Shown here one piece after another: positions 1 to 39,745 of a stretch of 64,000 bases of DNA. The position numbers and the translations under genes are program-made. This DNA is from Ursus arctos. Lineage: Eukaryota > Chordata > Mammalia > Carnivora > Ursidae. Location of the stretch: the NCBI RefSeq assembly GCF_023065955.2, contig NW_026623089.1:31588767-31652766 (forward strand). The letters run 5' to 3'. Each line of letters begins with the position of its first letter. Position 1 is the first letter of the stretch. Below the pieces are notes generated by a model. That model was not told the origin of the DNA. It was given only the letters and a program-made list of their open reading frames with translations, and made no database searches.

Positions 1-623
1 ATTGGAAACACACACATATACATACACACACAGACAAAGAAGGCAATGAAGAGGGAAAGATAATATGTAAATATAGTTATATTCAAATACACATATAGAA
101 ATATGTTTTATGTATGTATACATATATATTTCTGTAGAACATACCTATGATTTGGTGATAACACTTATATAATAACTATAGATATTATTACAAGTAGTAT
201 ATATATATACTACCCTGTTGCATGGCTTTAGTAATTTAAAAAACTGTCTCATTCAAGAGTAGATTATTTTTAAACCTTTGTTAATAAAAATCCTACAATA
301 TGCACACATCTTCATTATTCTTCAGGAATAGATGGGAAGGGGCTGCACATATATGTGCACTTTTATATTTCATAGATACTGAAGCATAACACAAAAAAAT
401 ATGTATCTGTTTACTTTTCTATCATGAGTGTAATAAAAAGACTATTTGACCAATCCCTTCTATATGCTGAGGGTTGAATTCCTTTGCAGATTTAGTAATT
501 TTTAACTAAAAATTCTTAGATTTTAAAGTAGGAAATCATGTCATGTGTAAACATTTCGTTGCAATGACCAGAACTTTCCAGAAATAACACCTATACCTAT
601 GTCTGCCTCTCTTTCTGGTTTAT

Positions 624-674
624 CTGTCTCTCTCTCTCTCACACACACACACATACACACACACACACACACAC
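624..674. repeat. (TC)n(CA)n microsatellite
   Basis: Shared with 37428-37472 in the duplicate, with different length and interruptions. Confidence 0.95.
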
Positions 675-1170
675 GTATATATTTGTCAGCATGGGAAGGA
701 GAGGAAGGCTGTGAGGATTTCTTGGGACAAAATAACAGAGGGCTTGGGAAATGCATATTGGGAAGCCTGATATTTGTGTGATTTTACCCTAGAGGTGATT
801 GCTGATTTGAAATCAGGTGCTGAGAGGATGAAAGGATAACTATAAAATAACATTTAGGAATCTTAGAATATGAAAAGAATTTTTGTAAATTCTCTCAGCT
901 AGAAGAAAATAAATGAGGAGTTCAGAGCTGGCCAAGTAGGAAGGACCAAGGAAACACCTCCACTTGACTTAAAACCTAAAGGTCTTTATGAAGATCACCC
1001 AAGGATCAAGAATAAGCCTAACACTGAACAGACTGAAAACTAGGAAATTGAATCAGTAATCAAAAGACTCCCAGTAAACACAAGTGCTGGACCAGATGGC
1101 TTCACTGGTGAATTCTATCAAACATTTTAAAAAGAGATAATACCTAGTCTCAAACTATTACAAAAAATAT

Positions 1171-1287
1171 GGGTGCCTGTGTGGTTCAGTTAATAAAACA
1201 TGCAACTGTTGATCTTGGGGTTGTAAGTTGAAGCCCCACATTGGGAGTAAAGTTTACTTAAAACACACACACACACAATCTTTAAAA
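1171..1287 (+). mobile_element. CAN-SINE, old, in duplication copy 1
   Basis: Head gggtgcctgtgtggttcag, no TC-rich body, tail with (CA)n. Orthologous to 37967-38098, so it predates the duplication. Confidence 0.85.
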
Positions 1288-2555
1288 AAAGACAAAAACA
1301 AAAACTTTTCCAACAAATAGAAGGAAAACTGTCAAATTCAGTCTATGAAGCCAACATTACCCTGTTTCCAAACCCAAAGACACTACAAAAAGCCCCCAAA
1401 ACTACAGGCCAATAACCCTGATGAACATAGATGTAAGAATCCTCAATGACTACATTCAGCAATACCTTACAAAGATCATTCACCAGAATCAAGTGGGATT
1501 TATTCTGGGGAGGCAAGGAGAGTTCAATATCCAGAAATCAATCAATGTGACATACCACATGAACAAAAGGAAGGATAAAAGAAATTACATGATCATCTCA
1601 CTAAATTCAGAAAAAGCTTTTGACAAAATTCAACATCCATTCATGATAAAAGCTCTCAACAAAGTGGGCTTAGAGGAAACATACGTCAACATACCAAAGA
1701 CTATATGTGACAAACCCACAGCCTACATCACCCTCAATGGTGAAAAATTTACAGCTTTACTTCTAAGATCAGGAAAGAGAGAAGCATCCCCACTCTCACC
1801 ACTTTTATTCAACATAATAGTAGAAGTTTTAGCCACAGCAATCAGATTAAAAAAACAAAAAGGGAAAAAAAGGTACCCATATTAGAAAGGAAGAAGTAAA
1901 ACTGCTACTATTTGCAGACGACGTGATACTATACATAGAAAACATTAAATCCTCCTCTGTGCATAAATTCAACTCCCCCCAAAACTTAACTATTCAAGCC
2001 TACTGTTCATGAGAAGCCTTCCTGATAAAGAGTTTATTAACACATATTTTGTATGTTACATGTATTAAGTACTATAATCTTACAATAATGTAGAGAAAAC
2101 AAAATATTAAGAAAATCATAAGAGAAAATATGTTTACACTACTGTCTTTCTCAAAAAAATCTGCACAAAAGTGGACCTGCACATTTCAAACCTATCTTGG
2201 TCAAGGGTCAACTGCATATAGAATGGAGCATTATTCACCAAAAAAAAAGAGAAAATACTGCCATTTGCAACAACATGGTTGAATCTTCAACACACTATGC
2301 TAAATAAAGTAAGTCAGAGAAAGACAAATACTGTATGATCTCATTTATACAAGGATTCTAAAAAACCCAACCTGACAGATACAGAGAACAGACTGTTGTT
2401 TGTCAGGGATGGGTGGTGGGGTGAATGAGTTAATATGGTCAGAGGATACAAACTTCTGGTTAGATAATGAGTAAGTTCTGAGGATATAATGTACAGCATG
2501 GTGACTAACAAAACCACCCTATATTTGAAAGTAGCTAAGAAAATAGATTTTTTAA

Positions 2556-2698
2556 AAATTCTTTTCAATTAGCCAATGTATAGTACATCATTAGTTTTTG
2601 ATGTAGTGTTCAACGATTCATTAGTTGCACATAACACCCAGTGCTCATCACAATACCTGCCCTCCTTAATACCCATCACCTGGCTACCCCATCCCCCC
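2556..2698 (-). mobile_element. 5'-truncated young L1 3' end, antisense
   Basis: Reverse complement of the young L1 3' UTR (ggtgatgggtattaaggag, tgcactgggtgttat). It is flanked by imperfect copies of the target agaatagattttaaaa (near 2540 and 2701) and absent from the paralogous site near 39541. Confidence 0.85.
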
Positions 2699-2909
2699 AG
2701 AGAATAGATTTTAAAAGTTCTCACCATACAGAAAAAATTGCAACTATGGAGGTGATAATCATGTGAAATAACCTTATTGTGACGATCTATTTGTGATATA
2801 TACATATATCAAATCATTATGTCATATACCTTATATTTATACAGTGTTATATGTCAGTCACATCTCAATAAAGCTAGAAAAAATCCCTTATAATGTTTCT
2901 TAAAAATTA

Positions 2910-3128
2910 GGGCGCCCGGGTAGCTCAGATGGCTGAGCATCCAACTCTTGGTTTCGGCTCAGGTCATGATCTCGGTGTTGTGAGATTGAGGCCCACCCTG
3001 GGCTCCCTACTCAGTGTGGAGTCCACTTGGGATTCTTTCACCCCCCCCCACTTCCTCCCCATCTACTCCTCCCCCTTTCGACTCTCTCTCACTCTCTCTC
3101 TAAAAATAAATAAAGAAAATCTTAAAAT
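2910..3128 (+). mobile_element. CAN-SINE, shared by both duplication copies
   Basis: Head gggcgcccgggtagctcag, tail aaataaataaagaaaatctt. Paralogue at 39746-39960. Confidence 0.92.
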
Positions 3129-4385
3129 TTGTAAAAAATTTAACAAAAGAAACCTATACTGATTTTATATGGTGTTAGAACAAAGATAAAGGACTTCTCA
3201 GAAGGTTTTTCTTGGTTTATACAGTAACTGTATAAATTATCTAAATGCATGTTGTACTGGGAATTTATGCTTCTAGCTTGTCAGGAGCTACATGCCCTCG
3301 TGTGAGTAAATACATGAGAAATCTGAAGTGTTCTGAATATGTAATTTTTTCTCTTTCTTCTCAAAAGAAATAAAATAGCCACATAGGAATATACCAATGA
3401 GCTAGGTCAAAACTGAAAGGAGAGTGCTCTGTCCAGCAAGGACTTTAAAGTTAAACCTTTAGCTCAAGCCATGGTCTGACCCACACAATTACTTCAGAAA
3501 ACAAAGGGCAAATAAAGAAATAGAAATCTGGCTATGAACTCCCAATGAATTCCCTAGCTTGTTCAAGAGTTTCATAAAAATTTTCCATGTTCTGAGTGTG
3601 AAATATTTTCTCAACAAATTAGTTTACTTATACTTCTCTCCAAATTAGACAACTAATGAATTAGATTATAAACTCTCCTAAATTCAACAGAACTCTTTTT
3701 TAATTTGACCATAAGGATTAATAAACATTTGTATAAATTTTAATATACATTTTAATATAAATTTTAAAAAAAGAAAATGTCTAGAAAAGAAAAACTGAAC
3801 TTCAAACACTTTAAATGGCAGCTCCTTTTACTCTCTAACTCAGAGAGAGAAAAAAATTAACTGTGCTTTAAAGGAAATGGCCTAAAATTACTAGTTTAAA
3901 AGATAAGCCAATGAATGCAAGCTGAAAGAAAACCATACTAAGTAAACTTCAGTGATTTTTAAGATATAACGAGAAAACCTGAAATACATGAAACCTAAAC
4001 CACACATCTAAGTCATCATAGGGTAAAAGAATAAATCACGAGAAAAATATTTTTAATTGAATAATGATGAAAATACAACTTACCAGAATTTGTGGCAAAG
4101 CAGCTAACACAGGACACTTAGAGGAAAACTTAAAGTCTTAGAATACCTAAAACAGAAAAAGAAGGAAAGTCTCTAATCAATGATATCATCTTCCACCTTC
4201 GTATAAAAGGGAACCTTAAGTTCAAAGCCATCAGCAGGTGGAATTAAAATATAAAAGCAGAAATGAACGACAAAAAAAAGAGAAACTCAAAAGATAAAAA
4301 GTAATGAAAGCAGAATCTGATTCTTTTTTTGAAAGATCAAGTCTGTCTCACTCTCACCAATAAATAAATAAAATTTAATGAAGGC

Positions 4386-4610
4386 GGGGGGCACCTGGGT
4401 GGCTTGGTCGGTTAGGCACCTGCCTTCCGCTCAGGTCAGGGTCTCTGGATTCTAGGATAGGGTGTGCTTGGGATTCTTAAATGTTGGGCTCCCTGCTCAG
4501 TGGGGGAAGTCTGCTTCTCTCTCTCTCCCTGCCCCTCCACCTCACTCGTGCTCTGTCTCTGTCTCTCTCTCAAATAAATAAATAAAATCTTTAAAAAATA
4601 AAGATAAATA
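4386..4610 (+). mobile_element. CAN-SINE specific to duplication copy 1
   Basis: Head gggggcacctgggtggc, tail ending aaaaaataaagataaa. Flanks carry aataaataaaatttaa/ataaataaaatttata. Absent near 41325 in copy 2. Confidence 0.92.
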
Positions 4611-4836
4611 AAATTTATAAACCTCTAGCTAGAGAAAAAGGAAAACCTACCCATATGAGGAATAAAAGAAGGGACATCACTATAGTGCCTTCAGGACATT
4701 AAAGAATAAGAGTATTATGAACAATAATTTTGCCAACCCAGGTGAGATGGGCAAATTCCTTAAAAGACACAAAATCCCGTATCTGACCCAACAAGAAACA
4801 GCAAGCTTAAAAAGCCCTTATAAAATTTAAAAGTTC

Positions 4837-5020
4837 TGGGTGCCTGGGTGGCACAGCGGTTAGGCGTCTGCCTTCGGCTCAGGGCGTGATCCCGGCGTTC
4901 TGGGATCGAGCCCCACATCAGGCTCCTCCGCTATGAGCCTGCTTCTTCCTCTCCCACTCCCCCTGCTTGTGTTCCCTCTCTCGCTGCCTCTCTGTCAAAT
5001 AAATAAATAAAATCTTTAAA
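4837..5020 (+). mobile_element. CAN-SINE at the right edge of the duplication
   Basis: Head gggtgcctgggtggcacag, tail caaataaataaataaaatct. Homology with copy 2 stops here. Confidence 0.93.
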
Positions 5021-5744
5021 ACAAATCCCAGCTTGAGAGAGCAGGGAAAGGGTACTGGCTTGATGTTTTTATGGTGGTTAAGGGATGGGGTAGAGAATGA
5101 GTTCCTGTGTGCAGGTCAGTGCTTGTATACTTTCAGTGTCCTGCTTCCAAAGGAAGGAGACTTTTAGCTTTCTTATCAGCTTGTCCAAATGTGAAGAGAA
5201 GAAGAAAAGGTGAGGTTCAAAAGTTGTCAGCAACCAAACATCAAAACATGGAGTCATGTTTTATATTATATACAGGAAGCCTGGTTCCAATACTATAATG
5301 TATTTTTTCAAATATCCAAATGGCACTCCAATTTCTCTCATCATTATTCTCTTCTACAAGAAAAGCACACCCAGCTTTTCAACTATGTTTTATAAAATAA
5401 GGGTTTCAAGTCTCTCCAGTCTCCTGAACTTATTAGGTTGCTGAGCTTCCTGTGGGCATCATGAAGAAATATTCACACTGAGAACTAAACTTCACACCTT
5501 TCAAGATATTTTTAAGTGACCTCCTTCTGTGAATTATCTTGTGGCTCTTATTTGGAGAATAATGTAAATAGAATACTTGGGGAAAATTAATAAATGGACT
5601 GGATTTGACAGCTTTGTTTGGAAAACAATAAATTTTAGGCAGGTTGAATTTACAGTGATGATGACATGTGCAAGTAATTCCTATACTTAACAGAATCCCA
5701 GAAGTCAACCCTTCTCAATCATTTTAAACAGTCAACTTAAGATT
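5021..5744. other. intron 3 sequence without recognised features
   Basis: Unique-looking and AT-rich. Short open frames only, none with a family match. No CYP2C exon 3 is seen here or further left. Confidence 0.6.
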
Positions 5745-5868
5745 CATATGGTGCACTGTGTGTTATACGCACCTAATGAATCATCGAACTTTACATAAAA
5801 AACCAGGGATGTACTGCATGGTGACTAACATAATATTATAAAAAAAAATTATTATAAAAAAAAGATTA
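5745..5868 (+). mobile_element. young L1 3' tip, severely 5'-truncated
   Basis: Matches the last ~110 bases of the L1 3' UTR (tatggtgcactgtgtgttat to taatattataaaa) with an A-rich tail. Confidence 0.8.
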
Positions 5869-5889
5869 GTATGAAAAAAGTGCTCTAAC

Positions 5890-6089
5890 TTTTTTTTTTA
5901 AAGATTTTTATTTATTTATTCGACAGAGATAGAGACAGCCAGCGAGAGAGGGAACACAAGCAGGGGAGTGGGAGAGGAAGAAGCAGGCTCATAGCGGAGG
6001 AGCCTGATGTGGGGCTCGATCCCGTAACACCGGGATCACGCCCTGAGCCGAAGGCAGACGCTTTAACCGCTGTGCCACCCAGGCGCCCC
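5890..6089 (-). mobile_element. CAN-SINE, antisense, 35 bp before exon 4
   Basis: T-tail on the left, head complement ccacccaggcgcccc on the right. Target duplication agtgctctaactttt at 5879 and 6093. The right copy supplies a ctctaac branch-site-like motif about 23 bases from the exon. Confidence 0.95.
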
Positions 6090-6124
6090 AGAAGTGCTCT
6101 AACTTTTAACTTCTGTTCTTTTAG

Positions 6125-33585
<27,461 letters not shown>

Positions 33586-34034
33586 AGAAAGGCCAGGCTG
33601 CCAGATTGCAGAGCCACACTCTGGCCTCACCTGAACGAGCCAGATGCTTTTTGTCCAGTGTGTGAGCCACTATCCACCTCTCCTTTCACATCAGGAAGGA
33701 CATTCCTGAACTTATCTCTTCTCATTGTTCTCATCCTTTAAGATCCAGTTCAAATTAACGTCCATGAAACAAATCACTGTTAGTTTCCAATTAAATTCTT
33801 TCTGTAGTCCAGTCCTGAGATCTTATGCTGTATCTCATCTGCAGGGTATACGAATGTAAAGCTCCTTATTAATATCATTATTTCTTCCATTAAAAATTAA
33901 AAATTATCCCATGAGTTAAAAATCTTTTAAAATATATGATATTCACTTATTTCTTACCGCATCTCTTGGTAGTTTGGCATTTGTAATTTTTGTTTTTTCC
34001 CAGTGGTTATTAAAAAATAAGTGTGTGTTGATTT
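33586..34034 (+). other. 3' UTR and 3' flank of the + CYP2C gene
   Basis: Contains two ATTAAA motifs. Part (catcctttaagatccagttc) resembles L2 weakly. Ends at the L1 insertion. Confidence 0.5.
33790..33795 (+). promoter_or_regulatory. candidate polyadenylation signal ATTAAA of the + CYP2C gene
   Basis: ATTAAA lies 205 bases after the stop codon. There is no AATAAA between the stop and the L1 at 34035. A second ATTAAA lies near 33889. Which is used cannot be told from sequence. Confidence 0.45.
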
Positions 34035-35185
34035 TGTATCCCGCCACATTACTGAATTGCTCTATAACTTCTAGTAGTTTGGGGGTGGATTCTTTTGGGT
34101 TTTCCATATAGAGTATCATGTCATCTGCGAAGAGAGACAGTTTGACTTCTACTTTGCTGATTTGGTTACCTTTGATCCCTTTTTGTTGTCTGATTGCTGT
34201 TGCAAGGACTTCTAGTACTATGATGAATAATAGTGGCGAGAGTGGGCATCCTTGTCGTGTTCCTGATCTTAAGGGAAAGGCTTCCAGCTTTTCCCCATTG
34301 AGAATGATATTTGCAGTAGGCTTTTCATAGATGGTTTTTATGAAATTGAGGAATATATCCTCTATCCCTACACTCTGAAGTGTTTTAATCAGGAAAGGAA
34401 GCTGTATTTTGTCAAATGCTTTTTCTGCATCAATTGAGAGGATCATATGGTTCTTGAGTCTCTTCTTGTTGATATGATGTATCACGTTGATCGATTTGTG
34501 AATGTTGAACCACGCTTGCATCCCAGGTATGAATCCCACTTGGTCATGATGGATAATCCTTTTAATGTACTGTTGGATCCTATTAGCTAGGATCTTGTTG
34601 AGAATTTTGGCGTCCATATTCATTAGGGAAATTGGTCTGTAATTCTCCTTTTTGATGGGGTCTTTGCCTGGTTTGGGGATCAAGGTCATACTGGCCTCAT
34701 AGAATGAGTTTGGTAGTTTTCCTTCTGTTTCTAGTTTTTGAAACAGCTTCAGGAGAATAGGTATTATTTTGTCTTTGAATGTTTGGTAGAATTCCCTGGG
34801 GAATCCATCAGGCCCTGGACTCTTTTTTTTTTGGGAGGTTTTTGATCACTTCTTCAATCTCTTCATAAATAATCGGTCTTTTTAAATAATCAATTTCTCC
34901 CTCTTTCAGTCTTGGTAGTTTGTAGGTTTCCAGGAAGGCATCCATTTCTTCCAGGTTGTTTAATTTATTGGCATAAAGCTGTTGATAAAAGTTTCTAATG
35001 ATCCTTCCTATTTCATTGGTGTTGGTTGTGACCTCTCCCTTTTCATTCATAATTTTATTAATTTGGGTCCTTTCTCTATTCTTTTGAATAAGTCTTGCCA
35101 GTGGCTTATCAATCTTATTTATTCTTTCAAAGAACCAGCTTCTAATTCTGTTTATCTGCTCTACTGTGCTCCTGGTTTCTAATTC
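34035..35185 (-). pseudogene. inverted ORF2 segment of L1 element D
   Basis: On the - strand it reads from [20 protein letters not shown] through [12 protein letters not shown] and [14 protein letters not shown] to VAGYKIN, with a frameshift near 34820 (34808-35209 and 33943-34689 are the open parts). Confidence 0.87.
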
Positions 35186-36294
35186 ATGGACCCTTGGCTC
35201 TTTGGGCAACTAATCTTTGATAAAGAAGGAAAAAACATCCGGTGGAAAAAAGATAGTCTCTTCAATAAATGGTGCTGGGAAAATTGGACAGCTACATGCA
35301 AAGGAATGAAACTTGACCACTCTCTCACACCATACACAAAGATAAACTCCAAATGGTTGGAAGACCTCGATGTGAGACAGGAAGCCATCAAAATCCTAGA
35401 GGAGAACATAGGCTACAACCTCTTTGACATCGGCCAAAGCAACTTTTTTCATGACGCATCTCCAAAGGCAAGAGAAACAAAAGAAAAAATGAACTTGTGG
35501 GACTTCATCAAGATAAAAATCTTCTGCACAGCCAAGGAAACAGTCAAAAAAACTAAGAGGCAGCCCACGGAATGGGAGAATATATTTGCAAATGACACTA
35601 CAGATAAAAGACTGGTATCCAAGATCTACAAAGAACTTCTCAAACTCAATACACGTGAAACAAATAATGAAATCAATAAATGGGCAGAAGATATGAACAG
35701 ACACTATTCCACTGAAGACATACAAATGGCTAACAGACACATGAAAAATGTTCAAAATCATTAGCCATCAGGGAAATTCAAATCAAAACCACATTGAGAT
35801 ACCACCTTAAGCCAGTTAGAATGGCAAAAATTGACAAGGCAGGAAACAACAATTGTTGGAGAGGATGTGGAGAAAGGGGATCCCTCTTACATTGTTGGTG
35901 GGAATGCAAGTTGGTACAGCCACTCTGGAAATCAGTGTGGAGGTCCCTTAAAAAGTTAAAAATTGAGCTACCCTATGATCCAGCCATTGCACTAGTGGGT
36001 ATTTACCCCAAAGATACAGACGTAGTGAAGAGAAGGGCCATATGCACCCCAATGTTCATAGCAGCAATGTCCATAATAGCTAAATCGTGGAAGGAGCCGA
36101 GATGCCCTTCAACAGATGACTGGATTAAGAAGATGTGGTCCATATATACAATGGAATATTACTCAGCCACCAAAAAGAACAATTTGTCAACATTTGCTGC
36201 AACATGGACAGGACTGGAGGAGATAATGCTAAGCGAAGTAAGTCAAGCAGAGAAAGACAATTATCATATGGTTTCACTCATTTATGGAACATAA
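35186..36294 (+). pseudogene. ORF2 C-terminal segment of L1 element D
   Basis: Open from 35186 to 35764 ([19 protein letters not shown] onward), then frameshifted, and open again at 35794-36294 through the Cys/His knuckle ([18 protein letters not shown]) to the ORF2 stop. Confidence 0.87.
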
Positions 36295-36950
36295 GAAGTA
36301 GCAAGATCGGTAGGAGAAGAAAGGGAAGAAGAAGGGGGGGTAAACAAAAGGGGGAATGAACCATGAGAGACTATGGACTCTGGGAAAAAAACTGAGGGCT
36401 TCAGAGGGGAGGGGGGTGGGGGAATGGCATAAGCTGGTGATGGGTATTAAGGAGGGCACGTATTGCATGGTGCACTGGGTGTTATACGCAAGTAATGAAT
36501 CATGGAACTTTACATCAAAAACCAAGAATGTACTGTATGGTGAACAAAATATAATAAAAAAATTATTAGAAAAATAATTTTAAAAATGTGTGTGGTACAT
36601 GTTTGTGCAGGTATGTATGTATAAGTATGTACTTGCAGGGAGAAAACGGGATGTCATTCCAGCCAGAGGCAATAACATGTGATAAAATATGAATTTGTTG
36701 GTGTGTCCAAGGATGTTTTTGTCCTGTTTTCCCCTACTGGTTAAATACACAATTGGAGACACACACATACACAGACACAGACACAGACAAAGAAGGCAAA
36801 GAAGAAGGAAAGATAATAGGTATAGACGGTTATATGTGAATGCACATATACAGTAATATGTGTTTTATGTATTATATATATACATATTTCTGTAGAATAT
36901 ACCTATGATTTGGTGGTAACATTTGTATAACAGATATTTTTACAAGTAGT

Positions 36951-36988
36951 CTATGGCCATACCACCCTGAACACGCCCAATCTTGTCT
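36951..36988 (+). pseudogene. 5S rRNA-derived tailless retropseudogene (5' fragment)
   Basis: The insert matches the first ~42 bases of vertebrate 5S rRNA (ctatggccataccaccctga and onward to gtct), allowing for a GT overlap on the left and a GAT overlap on the right. An 18-bp target duplication, gatatttttacaagtagt, lies at 36933-36950 and 36989-37006. Copy 1 of the duplication has a single target near 180-200 without the insert. There is no poly(A) tail, and the internal promoter box region of 5S is lost, so it is not a working gene. Confidence 0.85.
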
Positions 36989-37427
36989 GATATTTTTACA
37001 AGTAGTATATATATAATACCCTGTTGCGTGGGTATAATGTTAAAAATTTTCTCCTTATTCAAGGATATTTAGATTATTTTTGAACTTCTGTTAATATAAA
37101 AATCCTACTATATGCACACATCTTCATTTTTCTTAAGATGGGATGTAGCTGCACATATATGAGCACTTTTATTTTTCATAGATACTGGAGCATAAAACAC
37201 ACAAAATTATGTATCTGTTTACTTTTCAGCATGAGTGTAATAAAAAGACTATTTGACCAAACCCTTGTGTATACTAAGGACTGAATTCTTAGGTAGATTT
37301 AGTAATTTTTAACTAAAAATTCATAGATTTCAAGTAGGAAATCATGTCATCTGTAAACATTTCATTGCAATGACAAGAACTTTCCAGAAATAACATCTAT
37401 ACCTATGTCTGTCTCTCTTTCTGATTT

Positions 37428-37428
37428 A

Positions 37429-37472
<44 letters not shown>
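37428..37472. repeat. (TC)n(CA)n microsatellite, duplicate copy
   Basis: Uninterrupted CA run. Paralogue of 624-674. Confidence 0.95.
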
Positions 37473-37475
<3 letters not shown>

Positions 37476-37966
37476 TATATATTTGTCACCATGCGATGAT
37501 GATGAAAACTGTGAGGATTTGTGGGGGAAAAAAACAGAGGGCTTGGGAAATCCATATTGGGAAGACTGATACTTGTGTGATTTTACCCTTGAGGTGATTG
37601 CTGATTTGAAATCAGGTGCTGAGAGGCTGAAAGGCTAACTCTAAAATATCATTTAGGTGCCTTAAAATCTGAAAAGAATTTTTGCAAATTCTCTGGGCTA
37701 GAAGAAGAAAAATGAGGAGTTCAGAGCTGGCCAAGTAGGAAGGACCAAGTAAACACCTCAACTTGACTTGAAGCATGAAGATCTTGATGAAGATCTCCCA
37801 AGGATCAAGAATAACCTTGAAGCTGAACAGACTGATTACTAGGAAATTGAATCAATAATCAAAAAAACAATAAACACAAGTCCAGGACCAGATTGCTTCA
37901 CTGGTGAATTCTACCAAACATTTAAAGAAGAGTTAATACCTAGTCTCAAACTATTACAAAAAATTG

Positions 37967-38098
37967 GGGTGCCTGGCTGGCTCAGTCAGTAAAACATGCA
38001 ACTCCTGATCTTGGTGTTGTAAGTCGCCCAACATTGGGTGTAAAGTTTACTTAAAAAAAAAACGCGCACACACATAAATAAAATCTTAAAAAAAAAAA
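37967..38098 (+). mobile_element. CAN-SINE, old, in duplication copy 2
   Basis: Paralogue of 1171-1287. Confidence 0.85.
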
Positions 38099-38404
38099 AA
38101 AAGCTGTTTCCCCAAAAGAGAAGGAAAACTCCCAAATTCAGTCTATGGGGCCAACATTACCCTGTTTCCAAAGGCAAAGACACTATAAAAAATTAAAAAC
38201 TACAGGCCAATGCCCCTGCTGAATGTAGATGTAAGAATCCTTAACAAAATACCAGCAAACTACATTTAACAATACCTTAAAAAGATCATTCACCACAATC
38301 AAGTGGGATTTATTCTGGGGAGGCAAGGATGGTTCAATATCCAGAAATCAATCAATGTGATACACCACATTAACAAAATTAAGAATTAAAAAAATTACAT
38401 GATC

Positions 38405-38580
38405 AGACTCCTGGGTGGCTCATCAGTTAAGCGTCTGCCTTCAGCTCAGGTCATGATCCTGGGGTCCTTGGATTGCGTCCCATATCAGGCTCCTTGCTCA
38501 GCAGGGAACCTGCTTCTTCCTCTGCCTGCTGCTCCCCCTTCTTGTGTTCGCTCTCTGACAAATAAATAAAATCTTAAAAA
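38405..38580 (+). mobile_element. CAN-SINE specific to duplication copy 2
   Basis: Target duplication attacatgatca on both sides. Copy 1 keeps the single uninterrupted site at about 1585-1597. Confidence 0.95.
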
Positions 38581-39745
38581 AAATTACATGATCATCTCAA
38601 TAAATTCGGAAAAAACATTTGACAAGTTCAACATCTATTCATGATAAATGCTCCCAACAAAGTGGGCTTAGGGGGAACATACCTCAACATAACAAAGGCC
38701 ATATATGGGAAACCCACAGCTAACATTATCCTCTATGGTGAAAAATTTAGAGCTTTTCTAAGATCAGAAAAGAGACAAGCATGCCCACTCTCACCACTTT
38801 TATTCAACATAGTACTAGAAGTCCTGGCCACAGCAATCAGATAGAATCAGATAGGAAAAAAAAAAGGCATCCAAATCGGTAAGGGAGAAGTAAAACTGTC
38901 ACTATTTGCAGATGACATGACACATACATAGAAAACACTAAAGCCTCCACTGTGTATAACTTTTGACTCTCCCCTAAAACTTAACTACTAAAGCCTACTG
39001 TTCACAAGAAGACTTCTGGTAACATAAACAGCTTATTAACACATATTTTGTATGTTATATGTATTAGGTACTGTATTCTTACAATCATTTAGAGAAAAGA
39101 AAATATTAAGAAAATCAGAAGGAAGAGAAAATATGTTTACAGTACTGTCTTTCTCAAAAAAATCTGCACAGTGGACCTGCACATTTCAAACCTATCTTGG
39201 TCAAGGGTCAACTGCATATACAATGGAGCATTATTCAGCCACAAAAAAGAAAATCCTGCCATTTGCAACAACATGGTTGAACCTTCAACACACTATGCTA
39301 AATAAAATAAGTCAGAGAAAGACAAATACTGTATGATCTCATTCATATGTGGATTCTAAAAAGCCAAACTTTCAGATACAGAGAACAGATTGGTGGTTGT
39401 CAGGGATGGGTGGTGGGGTGAATGACTTAATATGGTCAGAGGATACAAACTTCCGGTTATAAGATGAGTAAATTCTGGGGATATAATGTACAGCATGGTG
39501 ACTAACAAAACTATCATATATTTCAAAGTTGCAAAGAGAATAGATTTTAGAAGTTCTTACCATACACAAAAAAATTACAACTATGGTGGTGATACTCATG
39601 TTAATAACCTTATTGTGGTAATCTATTTGTGATATATACATATATCAAATCATTATGTCGTATACCTTATGTTTATACAATGTTATATGCCAGTTTCATC
39701 TCAATAAAGCTAGGAAAAATTCCTCATATAAAAATTTTTAAACTT

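Larger units (their letters stand above)
1015..2885 (+). mobile_element. old L1 ORF2 and 3' end remnant (copy 1)
   Basis: Degenerate reverse-transcriptase coding sequence. A 154-codon open stretch at 1421-1885 keeps the blocks [23 protein letters not shown] and SPLLFNI. It is followed by the L1 C-terminal and 3' UTR-like sequence, ending near ctcaataaagctag at 2880. SINEs and a later L1 tail interrupt it. It is older than the young L1s elsewhere in the window. Confidence 0.8.
1..4836 (+). repeat. segmental duplication copy 1 (inside intron 3 of the + CYP2C gene)
   Basis: Nearly the whole stretch realigns with 36752-41555 in the same orientation, including unique sequence, an old L1, two old SINEs (1171 and 2910) and a CA microsatellite. 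By eye the identity is around 90 percent. The left end is cut by the window and the right end coincides with a SINE at 4837. Insertions specific to this copy are the L1 tail at 2556-2698 and the SINE at 4386. The unique parts (about 1-1000 and 3130-4385) show no coding sequence. Confidence 0.9.
34035..36580 (+). mobile_element. 5'-inverted (twin-primed) L1 (element D), 0.45 kb downstream of the + gene
   Basis: The right part (35186-36580) is ORF2 C-terminus plus 3' UTR in + orientation. The left part (34035-35185) is the middle of ORF2 in reverse complement, including the RT FADD region. About 0.5 kb of ORF2 between the two is missing. Likely target copies are ttaaaaaataagtgtgtg near 34010 and ttttaaaaatgtgtgtg near 36579, imperfect. 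Confidence 0.88.
37820..39718 (+). mobile_element. old L1 ORF2 and 3' end remnant (copy 2)
   Basis: Paralogue of the remnant at 1015-2885, with the same truncation points, carried by the segmental duplication. A short open stretch at 38641-38844 keeps RT blocks ([17 protein letters not shown]). It is interrupted by the SINEs at 37967 and 38405. Confidence 0.8.

Noticed and set aside
1..6124. CYP2C exons 1-3 of the + gene
   Set aside because: No sequence encoding the membrane anchor or the C-helix WxxxR region was found, so these exons must lie left of the window.
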